Of a stretch of DNA of 64,000 nucleotides, positions 33,266-41,315 are shown in pieces. The DNA lies in the NCBI GenBank assembly GCA_050747525.1, contig JBOGOC010000042.1, positions 4,968 through 68,967 of the forward strand, in the 5' to 3' direction. A program made the translations under genes and the position numbers. This DNA comes from JBOGOC01 sp050747525 (GTDB taxonomy: Bacteria; Acidobacteriota; Polarisedimenticolia; JACPZX01; DASXTC01). Within the stretch, counting starts at the first letter, position 1, and each line of letters opens with the position of its first letter. Under the pieces are notes generated by a model. The model was not told where the DNA came from, did not search any database, and saw nothing but the letters and a program-made list of their open reading frames with translations.

Positions 33266-34307
33266 GGGAATCGTTCCTCCTGAAGGCCAGCGGCCTGCTC
33301 GAGCCGTCGAGCAGCCGGCTGCCGGTGGTCACGATGGAGCTCATGCCCGCGGCCCGTGCACGGAAAGTGACCGTGCACAGCGTGCCGCTGCCGTGGATGC
33401 CGTTTCCCGCCCGGACGCGCGAGAGCGCGATGTCGACGAGCCCGGGCGCCCCCGCTTCGGACGCCTGGAATCTCGTGGCGCCTCCGTCCGAGGCCAGCAG
33501 GTCTCCTTCCGCAGCCTCGACGAACTCGAGCACCTGGGGATCGAACGAAAGCCGCAAGGGAGCGTGCGCGACGCCCACCGCGTTCTGCACGACGATGGCA
33601 AACTCCACCACGTCGTCCGCATTCACCGAAGCGGGCCCCACCACCACCAGCTGCGCCCCCTGCGCGGAGGGCTCCGGGGTCATCCCCGAGTCCGGCGGGT
33701 CAATCGTCTGGTTCCCTTCGGAGGCTCGCGGGGCAGGGACGTGGGAGGGGGGCTGGACGGGCGCCGGAGCTGGTGCGGGAGCCGGGGTCGGGACGGCGGC
33801 CGGCGCCGAGGATGCCATCACGGTCACCTGACGATGCGCCATCGGGCGTGCCTGGGCAGGGATGCCCCCCGTCATCCGTGTGGGCTCGAGCGCCACGGCG
33901 GGAGCCGGCCCGTCCGCGGTTTCGGGCCGGTGCGCCGCACGCCGGCCGGGGGCTGGGACGCCGTCGGCGTGAACCACGGCGGGGGCGGCCGCAAGGCCGA
34001 GATCGACGGGACGCACCGTCCAGCCGGCCTGGGGCACCCGGCCCGAGGTGGCGGACGAGGTGCCCTTGACCAGGGCCCGATGAGGCGCAGGCGGCGCCAA
34101 CGACGCACGGGCGCGGGCGGGTCGGCCCGGCGCGTCAACGCCGCCGCGGGAGATCGACCCGGGCCTGCCGCTCCCGGTGGCCGACGGGGCCATGGCCGCG
34201 ATTTGCGCGATCACGCCGGTGGCCACCAGAGCGAGGGTCAACGCCAGCCCGGCCCCATGATGACCGGACCCATGGTTTCTGTCCGGTGCAGGGGCCGCAG
34301 GCCTCAC
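33249..34307 (-). CDS. Membrane-anchored protein with Pro/Ala-rich linker and C-terminal cohesin-like domain
   Basis: A 352-residue protein starting with GTG that overlaps the upstream stop (GTGA). The N-terminus has a hydrophobic segment (GLALTLALVATGVIAQIAAM), followed by ~170 residues rich in Pro and Ala, then a cohesin-like domain (VVVGPASVNADDVVEFAIVV, PLRLSFDPQVLEFVEA and GSGTLCTVTFRARAAGMSSI). The long linker would let the domain reach away from the membrane. Similar cohesin domains also sit in secretin-associated proteins, an alternative reading. Confidence 0.72.
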   Translation of the reverse strand: MRPAAPAPDRNHGSGHHGAGLALTLALVATGVIAQIAAMAPSATGSGRPGSISRGGVDAPGRPARARASLAPPAPHRALVKGTSSATSGRVPQAGWTVRPVDLGLAAAPAVVHADGVPAPGRRAAHRPETADGPAPAVALEPTRMTGGIPAQARPMAHRQVTVMASSAPAAVPTPAPAPAPAPVQPPSHVPAPRASEGNQTIDPPDSGMTPEPSAQGAQLVVVGPASVNADDVVEFAIVVQNAVGVAHAPLRLSFDPQVLEFVEAAEGDLLASDGGATRFQASEAGAPGLVDIALSRVRAGNGIHGSGTLCTVTFRARAAGMSSIVTTGSRLLDGSSRPLAFRRNDSHVAVE

Positions 34308-36688
34308 CGGGACACCCTCAGGCCGGTGGGCGCCTGCGGGAGGGCCCCGGTGACGAAATAGGTGTAGGCGGCATCGAGCGCCCTCCCTTCCTCACCTGCC
34401 CGGCTCGCGACCACCCGGACGGTCACGCGGCTTCCGGGCGAGAAGGGCTCGGTGGGAGTCCAGGTCAGCGACAGCGTTCCCGCGCCGCCCGCCACGTCGG
34501 CCTCCACCGGCATGCCGTTGACGAACAGGCTCGCGCGCGCCGGATCGAGCGCACCCGTCCCGCTCTCCAGGTAGGCCCGGATGGGGGTGGCTCCATCGAC
34601 GATGAGGGAGCCGGGAGCCGGCCAGGCTCCGGCCAGGCGCACCGCTCCGCCATCGGTCACGCGGAACCGCAGGGCGGGGCCGCTCCAGATTCCAGGCGAC
34701 GGCGCGTGCCGATCCCACTGCCGCACCCGTACGTAGTACTCGCCGGGAGCCAGCTCGCGGTCGGCCGGCACGATGTACTGCTCCTCGGAAGAGGTCACCA
34801 TGCCGGAATCGATCAGTGGCTCTCCGCGCGTCCCGTCGAACGTGGGCCGGGTGTCGATCTGGACCTGGTAGCGAGCCTGGCCATCGTCCCCGTCCAGGTC
34901 TTCCAGCTTCCAGGCGATGCGCGGCGTCCCGTCGGCGATGCTGAACTGCGTCTGCTGCTCGTACGGCAGCCCAGGGACTTCCTGCGATCCCAGCTCGTGG
35001 CGCCCGATGTCGAGGCGGGCCCCGCCGCCTGACGGAATCCCCGCGAAGGGGTCCCCCGCGTCGATGGCCGGGCTTCCCGCTCTCAGGCGGAAGTCTCCCG
35101 AGTCGGCGTGGACGAACATCGGATCGCATGACCCACCCTGCGTGCCGAGGCAGTTGTCCGCGGGAGCGTGGTCGAGCAGCGCCTGGCTGGCGCCGCCCCA
35201 CTCGACATCCTGTCCGTTGGAGAAGAAGAGGTTGAAATCCACCACCGAGCCCGCGATCGAGGTGGCCGCTCCCGCGAACCTGAGCCCCGTGCCGCACGAG
35301 GAGAAGATGTTGTTGCGGTACTGCCCGAATGGGGCCTGCTCGTTGACCTGGACGGCAGCTCCCTGCAGCGCGTGGAAGACGTTGTTCTCCACGATGAGGC
35401 CGCCGCTGCGGTAGGCCCTGACCGCCGAGGCGCCGGTTCCACCCAGCCGCGCGAAGACGTTGCGCCAGACCCGCGCTCCCGCCCCAGTGCCGGCCAGCTC
35501 CACGGCCGCGTTGCGCGCCGCGGCATCACGAAAGGTGTTGCCGGTGATGGACAGGCCCGCGGCGCCGCCCCTCGCCAGAAGGGCATGCCCGTCCTCGAAC
35601 CCCGAGAACTCGTTGCCGTCCACCTCCACATCGGTCGCACCTGAGATCTCCACCTGGGATCGCATCGCCTGATCGAAGCGGCACCCGGTGATCCGGATCT
35701 CGCGGCTTCCTTCCTCCACCATCACGCCCACCGCGGCCGGGCCCAGCGAGCCCTCCCAGCGACAGTTGCGGACGGTGATGTGGCGGGCGCCGCCGATCAC
35801 CAGGCCCGCGTGGGTCGATGCGCCTCCGATGGTCAGCCCGTCGAAGATCCATCCGGACAGCCGCGAGTCGTGACCTATCTGAAGGCCCACGCGCGATCCC
35901 GACGAGGGGGCGCGCAGGACCGGAGCTTCGCCTGGATGCGCCTTGACCACGATCTCCCGGCCCGGGCTGCCCGACGCGTGCCCCGACAAGGTGCTGATGA
36001 CGACGCTCTCTTCGTAAACCCCGCCGTGCACGAGCAGCGTGTCTCCCGCCGCGAGGGCGGCCACGGCGTGCGCAAGGGTGCGGAAGGGAGCGGACTCGTC
36101 TCCCGCAGCCTGATCATCGCCCGAGGGAGACACGTGCCACGTGCGGCCCGCACCCGTCTCTGCGGGAGGAAGCGCCGGGGCCGAGCCGGAGCGCGGCTCG
36201 CTTGCGATCTCCAGAGAGGCCGGCCTCAGAGGAGCCTGGTTCACGCGCAGGGACGCGTTCGCCCACGGGCCCCAGGAACCGTGCGACTGCACGCGCACCC
36301 GCCAGTGAATGGGAGAGGGCCTGAGGTCGAGCGACAGGGATACGGTCCCCGGCTTGGTGATCTGACGCATGGCCGCGCACCGGCGTGGGCCCGCGGCCCC
36401 CTTGTTCTGCGAGCCGCTGTCCCAGAACCAGACGCCGGCCTGAGGGGCGCCTTCGTGGCGCGCGTCGGCGGTGAACGATGCATCGTCGTCCACCTGCAGC
36501 TGCCAGTTCTCCTGGGGCGTGGGGAAGTCCCAGCAGAAGGTGGGCGTGCGGCCCACCACGTGCTGATTGTCGGCGACACCGTCGACTCTCAGGTTCGTCG
36601 GCGTCTGGGCAAGAAGAGGAAAAGGCGATCCCAGGATTGCGGCCGCCACCAGCAGGATGCGTGCCCCCTTTCGACGCACTCGCGCCAT
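34304..36688 (-). CDS. Secreted right-handed beta-helix protein
   Basis: A 794-residue secreted protein. ATG at 36688 is set by GGGAGGAG 8 nt upstream; a GTG at 36697 would lie too close to it. Signal peptide (ILLVAAAILGSPFPLLAQ), an Ig-like domain (NWQLQVDDDASFTADAR), the beta-helix (WHVSPSGDDQAAGDE to AGSPAIDAGDPF, with GNEFSGFEDG-type turns), then another Ig-like domain (ARYQVQIDTRPTFDGTRG) and a final beta-sandwich (GSLIVDGATPIRAYLESG). The helix is related to those at 22-31 kb but more distant. It is the first gene of the leftward block that includes the cohesin- and dockerin-like proteins. Confidence 0.8.
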   Translation of the reverse strand: MARVRRKGARILLVAAAILGSPFPLLAQTPTNLRVDGVADNQHVVGRTPTFCWDFPTPQENWQLQVDDDASFTADARHEGAPQAGVWFWDSGSQNKGAAGPRRCAAMRQITKPGTVSLSLDLRPSPIHWRVRVQSHGSWGPWANASLRVNQAPLRPASLEIASEPRSGSAPALPPAETGAGRTWHVSPSGDDQAAGDESAPFRTLAHAVAALAAGDTLLVHGGVYEESVVISTLSGHASGSPGREIVVKAHPGEAPVLRAPSSGSRVGLQIGHDSRLSGWIFDGLTIGGASTHAGLVIGGARHITVRNCRWEGSLGPAAVGVMVEEGSREIRITGCRFDQAMRSQVEISGATDVEVDGNEFSGFEDGHALLARGGAAGLSITGNTFRDAAARNAAVELAGTGAGARVWRNVFARLGGTGASAVRAYRSGGLIVENNVFHALQGAAVQVNEQAPFGQYRNNIFSSCGTGLRFAGAATSIAGSVVDFNLFFSNGQDVEWGGASQALLDHAPADNCLGTQGGSCDPMFVHADSGDFRLRAGSPAIDAGDPFAGIPSGGGARLDIGRHELGSQEVPGLPYEQQTQFSIADGTPRIAWKLEDLDGDDGQARYQVQIDTRPTFDGTRGEPLIDSGMVTSSEEQYIVPADRELAPGEYYVRVRQWDRHAPSPGIWSGPALRFRVTDGGAVRLAGAWPAPGSLIVDGATPIRAYLESGTGALDPARASLFVNGMPVEADVAGGAGTLSLTWTPTEPFSPGSRVTVRVVASRAGEEGRALDAAYTYFVTGALPQAPTGLRVSR

Positions 36689-37005
36689 CTCGCACACTCC
36701 TCCCTCGTTGAATTGCGCGGTGAAGCCAAATCATCGGGGCGGCCGATGGCGTTGCGGGAGTGCTGCCATCGCCCTTCTTCTCCCCTGGCGGGGGCCGGGA
36801 GAAGCGTGCGGGGTATTTGAGGCCGGTCAGTGCGGGGTGGTTCCGGCCTTTTTCATTCTGCCGCCCGGTGCGCCTGCGTTCGGTCGCCACCGTGCAGCCA
36901 CCGCGAATATATACGGGTCGTAACACATGTCAAGACCATACCTAAGGTAATTATCAGGCTTTTCCGGAGGGATTCTGGGGTAAATCCCCGGGATTCGGGA
37001 AGGAG
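36689..37005. other. Intergenic region with promoter for the leftward block
   Basis: No gene is seen. The left part is an untranslated leader of about 200 bp for the beta-helix gene. The central AT-rich stretch holds the promoter listed separately. Nothing else recognisable. Confidence 0.5.
36906..36933 (-). promoter_or_regulatory. sigma70-like promoter for the beta-helix/cohesin block
   Basis: On the minus strand, a perfect TTGACA (36933-36928) and TATATT (36911-36906) are 16 bp apart. The distance to the ATG at 36688 implies a leader of about 210 nt. Confidence 0.55.
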
Positions 37006-37221
37006 TCAGGCCCGCTGGGCGGGCTTGAAGGAAATGCGATTCTTCTCGAGCCAGCGGATCAGCTCGCCCCTCTTGTAGCGAAGGGCCGAGGTCTTGCCGG
37101 AGCCGATACGGTAGGCGGGGACGGCTCCATCGCGGGTGAGAGCCCACAGTTTGGTCCGGCCGATCTTGAGGAGAAGCTGCGCTTCCCTGCTGGTCAGAAT
37201 CTCGTCCCTGTCCTTGTCCAT
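37006..37221 (-). CDS. Small helix-turn-helix DNA-binding protein (excisionase/MerR-like HTH_17)
   Basis: A 71-residue protein with a single winged-HTH of the excisionase family: LTSREAQLLLKIGRTKLWAL, RDGAVPAYRIG, and RYKRGELIRWLEKN. Such proteins act as excisionases or as small transcription factors. No integrase is near it, so regulation of the flanking polysaccharide or secreted-protein genes is more likely. It has its own promoter and a hairpin in its leader. Confidence 0.75.
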   Translation of the reverse strand: MDKDRDEILTSREAQLLLKIGRTKLWALTRDGAVPAYRIGSGKTSALRYKRGELIRWLEKNRISFKPAQRA

Positions 37222-37254
37222 GGCCTGGTCTCTCGATGAGGAACTGGTGCTTCG

Positions 37255-37277
37255 GCCCGGCAGGAACCCTGCCGGGC
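37255..37277 (-). promoter_or_regulatory. Perfect hairpin in the leader of the HTH gene
   Basis: GCCCGGCAGG and its exact complement CCTGCCGGGC flank a 3-nt loop (AAC). It lies 34 bp before the HTH start and downstream of its promoter, and also after the end of the O-antigen ligase gene. There is no T-run, so it could be an attenuator, an operator or an imperfect terminator. Confidence 0.5.
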
Positions 37278-37311
37278 GACCCCGTCAACCGGATGTGAGG
37301 AGCGCATCGAT

Positions 37312-37340
37312 CATATACGAGAGGGGGCCGTCGCGGTCAA
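37312..37340 (-). promoter_or_regulatory. Putative promoter of the HTH gene
   Basis: On the minus strand, TTGACC (37340-37335) and TATATG (37317-37312) are 17 bp apart. It lies about 90 bp before the HTH ATG, in the gap after the O-antigen ligase gene. Confidence 0.45.
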
Positions 37341-37370
37341 GAGGGAACAACAGAAAGCAAGGATGAAAAC

Positions 37371-38570
37371 TCAGGCACTCACTCTGGCGGGGCGCGGCAC
37401 CCATCTCACGGGACGGGCCAACGACACACGCATCATGCGATCCCGCGCGGCGATGAGGCCCAGCAACACCCAGACGTGCCGGTAGTGCATCATCTCGTGG
37501 CTGAGCGAGTCCACCATGTTGAAGGCGAACATCCCCACGAGAGCCAGGGTGATGCACAAGGCGGCGCTACCCTTCGAGCCTCTCACGCACCGCCACAGCA
37601 TGGCCACGAAGCCCACCAGGAAGAGGACGAGCCCCGCGAACCCGACGACCCCGCGCTCCACGAGGAAAGAAAGGTAGTCGCTGTGCAGCTCCTTGCGCGC
37701 GGTCCCCTTGAAGGGGCCCCCCGTGAGGACCAGGTAGCTCGAGAACCCGGCCGGGCCGATGCCGATCCCCATGGGATTGTCGAGGAAGGTCTCCACGCCG
37801 GCGTGCCAGATCAGCTCACGCCCCTCGGCGCTGTACTCCATGCGGTTTGCGTAGTTCTTGGCGGCCAGCAGCGACGGCATCACCATCGATCCCGCCAGCA
37901 GGATCACTCCGCCAGCCACCGCCATGCGGAACCGCCGGCGCGCGTCCGCCCACAGGTAGAAAACGAAGTAGAGCAGGGCCGACGAGGCGGTGACCGCGAC
38001 CAGGGCGCTCATGGACTTGGTGGCCAGGACCCCGCTGAAGATGAGCAGCCCTCCCGCCAGAGCGAGCGGCCGCCACACCAGCACGCGGGGGACCAGGATC
38101 AGGAACATGCTGGTGCCCAGATAGGATGCGGTCATGTTGGGGTTGTCGAACGTGGCTCGGGCGCGGACCGTGGGGTCGACCGCGACCTCGGACAGGGCCA
38201 TCACCGCGATCACGCACGCGGTCAGGAACCAGCATCGCATCAGGAAGAGGGCCTCGCGATCGCTGTCCAGCAGGTTGAGCAGCATCAGCATGACCACGTA
38301 GAGATAGGCTTCCTGGGCCAAGGTGGTGAGGTTCTTCTCCAGGGCGTGGCTGTTGATGGTGGAGAGCAGGCTGCCGAAGAGGATGACCAGGACCGCCGGC
38401 AGCGCCTTCGTCTCGAGCTTCTTGGTGAACAGAAGGTAGAGGGCCACCGGCCCGATGGCCAGGACGTTGACGTAGTCCACCATCGCGGTGTTGCCCGGAA
38501 GGATGGGCACCACCACCGGCAGGAGTGCCGCCAGGGCGAGCAGATAGATCTGCGTCACACGAAGGATCAT
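37371..38570 (-). CDS. O-antigen ligase/polymerase-type (Wzy/WaaL) membrane protein
   Basis: A 399-residue polytopic membrane protein with ~10-11 hydrophobic segments. The large periplasmic loop carries the family pattern GRELIWHAGVETFLDNPMGI, then GIGPAGF, then a conserved His in HSDYLSFLVERGVVG. Wzy_C/WaaL-type proteins polymerise repeat units or attach them to lipid A. With the flippase, Wzz and Wza encoded at 4-15 kb, a polymerase role fits best. It is 19 bp downstream of the membrane-SDR gene and in the same transcript. Confidence 0.85.
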   Translation of the reverse strand: MILRVTQIYLLALAALLPVVVPILPGNTAMVDYVNVLAIGPVALYLLFTKKLETKALPAVLVILFGSLLSTINSHALEKNLTTLAQEAYLYVVMLMLLNLLDSDREALFLMRCWFLTACVIAVMALSEVAVDPTVRARATFDNPNMTASYLGTSMFLILVPRVLVWRPLALAGGLLIFSGVLATKSMSALVAVTASSALLYFVFYLWADARRRFRMAVAGGVILLAGSMVMPSLLAAKNYANRMEYSAEGRELIWHAGVETFLDNPMGIGIGPAGFSSYLVLTGGPFKGTARKELHSDYLSFLVERGVVGFAGLVLFLVGFVAMLWRCVRGSKGSAALCITLALVGMFAFNMVDSLSHEMMHYRHVWVLLGLIAARDRMMRVSLARPVRWVPRPARVSA

Positions 38571-38589
38571 GGGGCGATCCTAGCCTGCC

Positions 38590-40236
38590 CTAGTGCCTGC
38601 CGCCCCCCACGGACACGGGCCGCAGAGGCAGTCGCGCAGGCTGGTACAGCTCGGGGATGTGGCGCCGCTTCAGGTCGAGATGCCCGTTGGGATCGCTGAG
38701 CGTCTTGTGGTTGCTGTAGCGCGCCAGACGATGGTCACGGATGCTCCCCTTGCGCAGGGCATCGACGATCTCGCGAATCCCGCTCTCGACGGTCCGGTCG
38801 GCGTGAAAACCGAGCCGCTGGCGGATCTTGGCGAACGACACGCGGTAGTTGCGCCGATCGGCGGTGTCGTCCGTGCAGGAGAGAGCGGCTTCGGGGACCA
38901 GGCGCTGCACCATCTCTCCCACATCCTGGATGGAGTGATTGTTGGCGTCGCTTCCCACGTTGAAGACCTCGCCCTTCACCTTATCCAGCGGGGCCTGCAG
39001 GGTCATCACCAAGGCCCTGGCCACGTCGGCCACGTGCACGAACGGCCTCCACTGCGAGCCGCCGGTCACCGTGATTTCCCCATTCTGCACCGCCTTGGCC
39101 GACAGCAGGTTCACCACCAGATCGAACCGCGGACGGTACGACAGCCCGAAGACTGTGGAGAGCCTCAGGATGACGGGATGGAACGTGTCGTCGTTGAGAT
39201 CGAGCAGCGCGTTCTCGGACATGATTTTCGCGCGCGCGTATAGCGAGACGGGATTCAGCTCCGAAGTCTCGTCCAGCAGCTCGTCGTTGGCTCCGTAGAC
39301 GCTGCAGGAAGACGCATAGATGAACCGCTTCACCCCGTAGCCCCGCGCGGCCTCGGCCAGCATGCGGGTGGCCGCCAGATTGATCTCCAGCGTCAGCTTC
39401 TCGTCCAGGGCGCAGACAGGGTCTCCCACCAGCTCTCCCAGGTGCACCACGGCGTCGGCGCCCAGCATCGCGGAGAAGACGGAGCCGATGTCGCGCGAGT
39501 CACCCGCAACCAGCTCGAAGCGCGGATCCCCTTCCAGCTCGACCAGGGACTCCTTGCCGTACAGAAGGGCGTCCAGGACGCGCACCGAATAGCCCTGGTC
39601 CAGCAGCTGGCGGCACAGGTGAGATCCGATGTATCCGGCCCCGCCGATCACCAGGACGCGGCGGATCGGGCCACGGCGGTTGATCTCGGGGCGCAGCGGC
39701 TGCTCCCTCCCGACCACCACCCGCCAGACTCCCGACCAGAGGCGGCTGGCCTCGGTGGCCGCCAGCGTGAAGCCCCATCCCAGCATCATGGCCAGGCGCG
39801 GCGTGACGGTGACCCAGTCGCGCCCCTCGCCGACGTACTGAACGAAACCGAAGAACACGTACGAAAGGCTGACACCCTGGAAGATGGTCAGCCATTTCAA
39901 GCTTCCGCGGTACAAGGGCCCCGAGGTGTAGAACCCCAGCAGCGAGTACACCGCCACCGAGATCCCCGTCAGGAGCCAGGCATGGGAGGCATAGATGGAG
40001 AGCGCCAGACCCAGCTGTTCCGGAAGTGTCGCCGGATCTCCCTGTGACGTTTCCAGGAGGAGACGGAGCGTCAGGGCCGCCAGGTAGCAGACATTGATGA
40101 TGATGACATCCGAGATGACCCGTGCGGCCGCCTCCAGCGTCAGGGCGCCGCGCAGGGCGCGCCATTGCCGGGGTGCCTGCTCGACGTGCCCGACACGGCC
40201 GTAGGGCCGCAGAGCCTTGACGTCGAACCCGCCCAT
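38590..40236 (-). CDS. Four-TM membrane domain fused to an NAD-dependent epimerase/dehydratase (extended SDR)
   Basis: A 548-residue protein. Residues ~30-175 give four hydrophobic segments (VISDVIIINVCYLAALTLRL, HAWLLTGISVAVYSLLGFYT and two more) like the N-terminus of CapD/WbpM proteins. From about residue 195 comes an extended SDR: VLVIGGAGYIGSHL for NAD, the SSCSVYG strand, and the YARAK catalytic pair. CapD/WbpM proteins carry an inverting 4,6-dehydratase there; this SDR instead looks like the soluble GalE-like epimerase/dehydratase group. It probably makes a nucleotide-sugar for the surface polymer at the membrane. The ~50-residue C-terminus is hydrophilic and unassigned. Confidence 0.82.
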   Translation of the reverse strand: MGGFDVKALRPYGRVGHVEQAPRQWRALRGALTLEAAARVISDVIIINVCYLAALTLRLLLETSQGDPATLPEQLGLALSIYASHAWLLTGISVAVYSLLGFYTSGPLYRGSLKWLTIFQGVSLSYVFFGFVQYVGEGRDWVTVTPRLAMMLGWGFTLAATEASRLWSGVWRVVVGREQPLRPEINRRGPIRRVLVIGGAGYIGSHLCRQLLDQGYSVRVLDALLYGKESLVELEGDPRFELVAGDSRDIGSVFSAMLGADAVVHLGELVGDPVCALDEKLTLEINLAATRMLAEAARGYGVKRFIYASSCSVYGANDELLDETSELNPVSLYARAKIMSENALLDLNDDTFHPVILRLSTVFGLSYRPRFDLVVNLLSAKAVQNGEITVTGGSQWRPFVHVADVARALVMTLQAPLDKVKGEVFNVGSDANNHSIQDVGEMVQRLVPEAALSCTDDTADRRNYRVSFAKIRQRLGFHADRTVESGIREIVDALRKGSIRDHRLARYSNHKTLSDPNGHLDLKRRHIPELYQPARLPLRPVSVGGGRH

Positions 40237-40645
40237 CGTCCTTTAATCCTCCTTGGAATAGACTTCCCGTTGCAACACGCACTTCGGAATGCACGCTTCC
40301 CTGCCGACACGCCCCGCTGAGGAGACCTCGGACAGGTCTTTCTTCCCAACAGCTTTCCCGGTACCTTCCGGGCACGTCTTGGGGATCTGGCGTGCACCTC
40401 GCCGAGTGCCCGATCCGCTCGATTCTTCCGGATGCGATCCCCCGCAGTGGGTCGCGCTTCCGAATGGTTCAATTCGAGCCGATCAGGTTGCTCTTCTTCC
40501 CAGAATGGACGATGCCTTGTCCACCCTCGAACTTTCGAACCGGCAGGTCCGGTCCGAAAATCCGTCCTCAAGTGGCATGGCTTGACTATACGCTGTTTCT
40601 TCGAGATGTGTCAAGAAATTTTAGGGAAGTCGCAACGAAACTGAC
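40237..40645. other. 409-bp non-coding region: long leader of the membrane-SDR operon
   Basis: No supported gene. The promoter at 40585-40614 would give a leader of about 340 nt ahead of the membrane-SDR gene. The leader has C/T-rich runs. I do not recognise a riboswitch or JUMPstart element. The last 30 bp include the 3' flank of the convergent-side barrel gene. Confidence 0.45.
40585..40614 (-). promoter_or_regulatory. sigma70-like promoter of the membrane-SDR/ligase operon
   Basis: On the minus strand, TTGACA (40614-40609) and TATAGT (40590-40585) are 18 bp apart; the -35 is perfect and the -10 has one mismatch. The distance to the ATG at 40236 is unusually long. Confidence 0.55.
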
Positions 40646-41212
40646 TTATTTGGCGCCGCCGAGGAGCCAGGTGACCCCCAGAGCCAGAACGTACTCGTCC
40701 TGGTTCTCGCTAAAGGCATCGTGATGATTGTAGCGGGCCTCCACGCGGGCGCCCCAATTGTCGCTCCAGAAGTAGCGGGTTCCCACCCCCAGCGTCAGAA
40801 TCCCGGCGGAGTCGTACGACTCCAGGACCTCGTTCCCCAGGGAATCGGTGGTGGCATCGATGGTCATGGTGATGACCCCGAGCCCCGCCGTGATGTAGGG
40901 GATCCAGGGTGTCTCGCGGTCGGTGAGGAAGTTGCCCGTCACATTGAGGGTGGTGCGCAGGTAGGAAGCATCCCTTCCGAACGTCTCCCCGCTTGATGGC
41001 TGTATGACCAGCTCGGACTCGATCCTGTCGGAGATGTTGTAGCCGATCCGCAGCTCCCAGCCGATGGCGTTGTCCACGCCGCTGTCGCTGTCGCCGTCGA
41101 TGTGGGCGGCCAGCCCTCCGAGCTCCCACGCTTTCTCGCGGTTCTTCGCCTCGATCGCGGAGGCGGAAAGGATCAGGGGAATCAGCACCAGAACGAGAGG
41201 CGCCTTCCTCAT
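40646..41212 (-). CDS. Outer-membrane beta-barrel protein (OmpA/OmpW-like)
   Basis: A 188-residue protein with signal peptide (PLVLVLIPLILSASAIEA) and alternating amphipathic strands (WELRIGYNISDRIESELVIQ, ILTLGVGTRYFWSDNWGARV, EYVLALGVTWLL), the usual pattern of eight-stranded outer-membrane barrels. The C-terminus ends in a hydrophobic strand but lacks a terminal Phe. Function unknown. It has a consensus promoter (41270-41297) and is divergent from the aminotransferase. Confidence 0.75.
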   Translation of the reverse strand: MRKAPLVLVLIPLILSASAIEAKNREKAWELGGLAAHIDGDSDSGVDNAIGWELRIGYNISDRIESELVIQPSSGETFGRDASYLRTTLNVTGNFLTDRETPWIPYITAGLGVITMTIDATTDSLGNEVLESYDSAGILTLGVGTRYFWSDNWGARVEARYNHHDAFSENQDEYVLALGVTWLLGGAK

Positions 41213-41269
41213 CGCATGTCTCCTCGGTGACTCTGCCGGGATGTCCGATTGAATCGGAAAAGAGGGCGC

Positions 41270-41297
41270 ATTATATCGCCGCGATCCCGCGTGTCAA
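41270..41297 (-). promoter_or_regulatory. Consensus sigma70 promoter of the barrel gene
   Basis: On the minus strand, TTGACA (41297-41292) and TATAAT (41275-41270), both perfect, 16 bp apart. This is the strongest promoter match in the window and suggests high expression of the barrel protein. Confidence 0.75.
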
Positions 41298-41315
41298 CGT
41301 GTTACAGTGCGGCCC

